A DNA stretch of 5,311 bases from Betaproteobacteria bacterium HGW-Betaproteobacteria-20 (GTDB lineage: Bacteria; Pseudomonadota; Gammaproteobacteria; Burkholderiales; Methylophilaceae). Of the stretch, positions 4,747 to 5,311 are shown in pieces (the first letter of the stretch is position 1; each line of letters opens with the position of its first letter). The position numbers and the translations under genes were made by a program. The DNA lies in assembly GCA_002842195.1 (NCBI GenBank), contig PHCL01000118.1:1-5311 (forward strand), written 5' to 3'. The notes under the pieces were generated by a model, which saw only the letters and a program-made list of their open reading frames with translations, did no database searches and was not told where the DNA came from.

Positions 4747-5311
4747 TCAATCAAACTTACTGGTGTTATGACAACCAGAGTCATTACAATCGACAGCCGT
4801 GCTCTTTCTATGTGTCACAGATTTTGATTCAACTCCCGGATACTTAGCGCCATGGCACCCTTTACAGGTCATACCTACCAACAAAGAATGGTTTGGTTTT
4901 TTAGTACTACCGAAGCTACTCGTACTTGTATGGCAAACATCGCAAGAAAAGGAAGCGATTGGTACATGGTTCGATGGTCTACCTGTAGCAGTACTGCCGT
5001 TATGACAGGCAGAACAAGTACCAGCGACGACTCCAGTATGATTCATTGTTGCACCAGCAAAAGTCGTTGTACTCTTATGGCAAACCTCACATGCAGCAGT
5101 GGTTTGCACGTGATTACCTGGCTTCCCAATGGCGGTTGAACCGTTATGACATGATGCGCAGCCAGTAGTAATGCCTGTGTGACTCATTCTGGCACCACTA
5201 AAGGTACTGGTGCTCTTATGGCAGGTCTCACAAGCCGCGGTAGTTTGCACGTGATTGCTTGGCTTACCTATCGCTTTGGAACCATTATGGCAGTTAGCAC
5301 AACCTGTGGTA
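4747..5311 (-). CDS. Multiheme c-type cytochrome with tandem His-x6/7-CxxCH repeats, C-terminal 187 residues, N-terminus outside window
   Basis: The frame is open to the window edge, so the GTG at 5250 is an internal Val and the gene begins beyond 5311. Visible haem-binding motifs in order are CANCH, CETCH, CASCH, CEVCH, CSACH, CDVCH and CKGCH, plus a final CNDSGCH (CX4CH), i.e. eight haems in 187 residues. Each of the last seven motifs is preceded by a His 7 or 8 residues before its first Cys (NHV, SHTG, NHV, NHTG, NHV, NHS, THR), which fits bis-histidine ligation. There is no membrane segment at the C-terminus. Repeats of this NHVQTT--C--CH type occur in large electron-transfer cytochromes of metal-respiring and metal-oxidising bacteria. 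With the barrel gene 57 bp downstream, a role in electron transfer across or outside the outer membrane is likely. Whether it is periplasmic or extracellular cannot be told without the N-terminus. Confidence 0.93.
   Translation of the reverse strand, partial: TTGCANCHNGSKAIGKPSNHVQTTAACETCHKSTSTFSGARMSHTGITTGCASCHNGSTAIGKPGNHVQTTAACEVCHKSTTTFAGATMNHTGVVAGTCSACHNGSTATGRPSNHVPIASFSCDVCHTSTSSFGSTKKPNHSLLVGMTCKGCHGAKYPGVESKSVTHRKSTAVDCNDSGCHNTSKFD
4768..4788 (-). other. C-terminal CX4CH haem-binding motif
   Basis: Cys-Asn-Asp-Ser-Gly-Cys-His, with THR placed 8 residues before the first Cys as in the preceding motifs. The longer four-residue spacing is found at some sites in multiheme cytochromes and is normally still matured by System I. 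Its place as the last motif, seven residues before the C-terminal end, suggests a haem that caps the chain. Haem attachment at this site is inferred. Confidence 0.7.
5023..5304 (-). repeat. Two tandem 141-bp (47-residue, two-haem) coding repeats
   Basis: Unit 1 (5164-5304) and unit 2 (5023-5163) each encode 47 residues starting at GCA(N/S)CHNGS and ending just before the next GC or GTC. They differ at 11 of 47 residues by direct comparison, and their DNA is visibly more diverged at third positions. A third, more divergent copy follows (about 4876-5022, with inserted residues). Each unit holds two CxxCH motifs and two further His. This points to old internal duplication kept by selection on the protein, and the array probably continues beyond the window edge. 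Confidence 0.85.

Noticed and set aside
4852..5139. Plus-strand open frame across the cytochrome gene
   Set aside because: It is antisense to clear haem motifs and its translation resembles no known protein; it arises from the repeat composition.
5248..5250. GTG as the start of the cytochrome gene
   Set aside because: The frame stays open to the window edge and encodes another CANCH haem motif and the same repeat pattern, so the true start lies beyond 5311.

Overview
The window reads as chromosomal DNA of a betaproteobacterium. The RpoH tail and the CcmI protein are of proteobacterial type, and the base composition is moderately AT-rich. A relative of the Nitrosomonadales (Gallionellaceae or Methylophilaceae-like) would fit, but that is inference and the sequence does not settle it.

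Layout: (1) Positions 1-213 (+) hold the last 70 codons of the heat-shock sigma factor RpoH. (2) Positions 214-495 are an AT-rich gap between convergent genes, with a perfect 12-bp palindrome and a 17-bp inverted repeat but no convincing gene. (3) Everything to the right is on the minus strand, read from right to left: the 3' part of a multiheme c-type cytochrome (4747-5311, 8 haem motifs visible), a 753-residue outer-membrane beta-barrel protein with an extra periplasmic N-terminal region (2428-4689), a decayed 3' fragment of ccmH (about 2232-2398), the cytochrome c maturation gene ccmI (966-2210), and a small DUF3568-like lipoprotein gene (496-900).

How they fit together: the cytochrome and the barrel look like two parts of a porin-cytochrome conduit, which carries electrons across the outer membrane. 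CcmI belongs to the machinery that attaches haem to apocytochromes, so a consumer of haem lyase activity sits beside part of that machinery. The ccm part is damaged. Only the C-terminal membrane helix of ccmH survives. It carries a one-base frameshift and a Trp-to-stop change, and it begins about 29 bp after the barrel stop codon. This suggests that a rearrangement placed the conduit genes next to, or inside, an older ccmH-ccmI block. The same Trp-to-stop base change improves a promoter-like -10 hexamer that could now drive ccmI.

The main points for follow-up are this ccmH scar and its possible promoter, the regular His-x6/7-CxxCH design of the cytochrome, and the AMIN-like plus TPR extension on the barrel protein.
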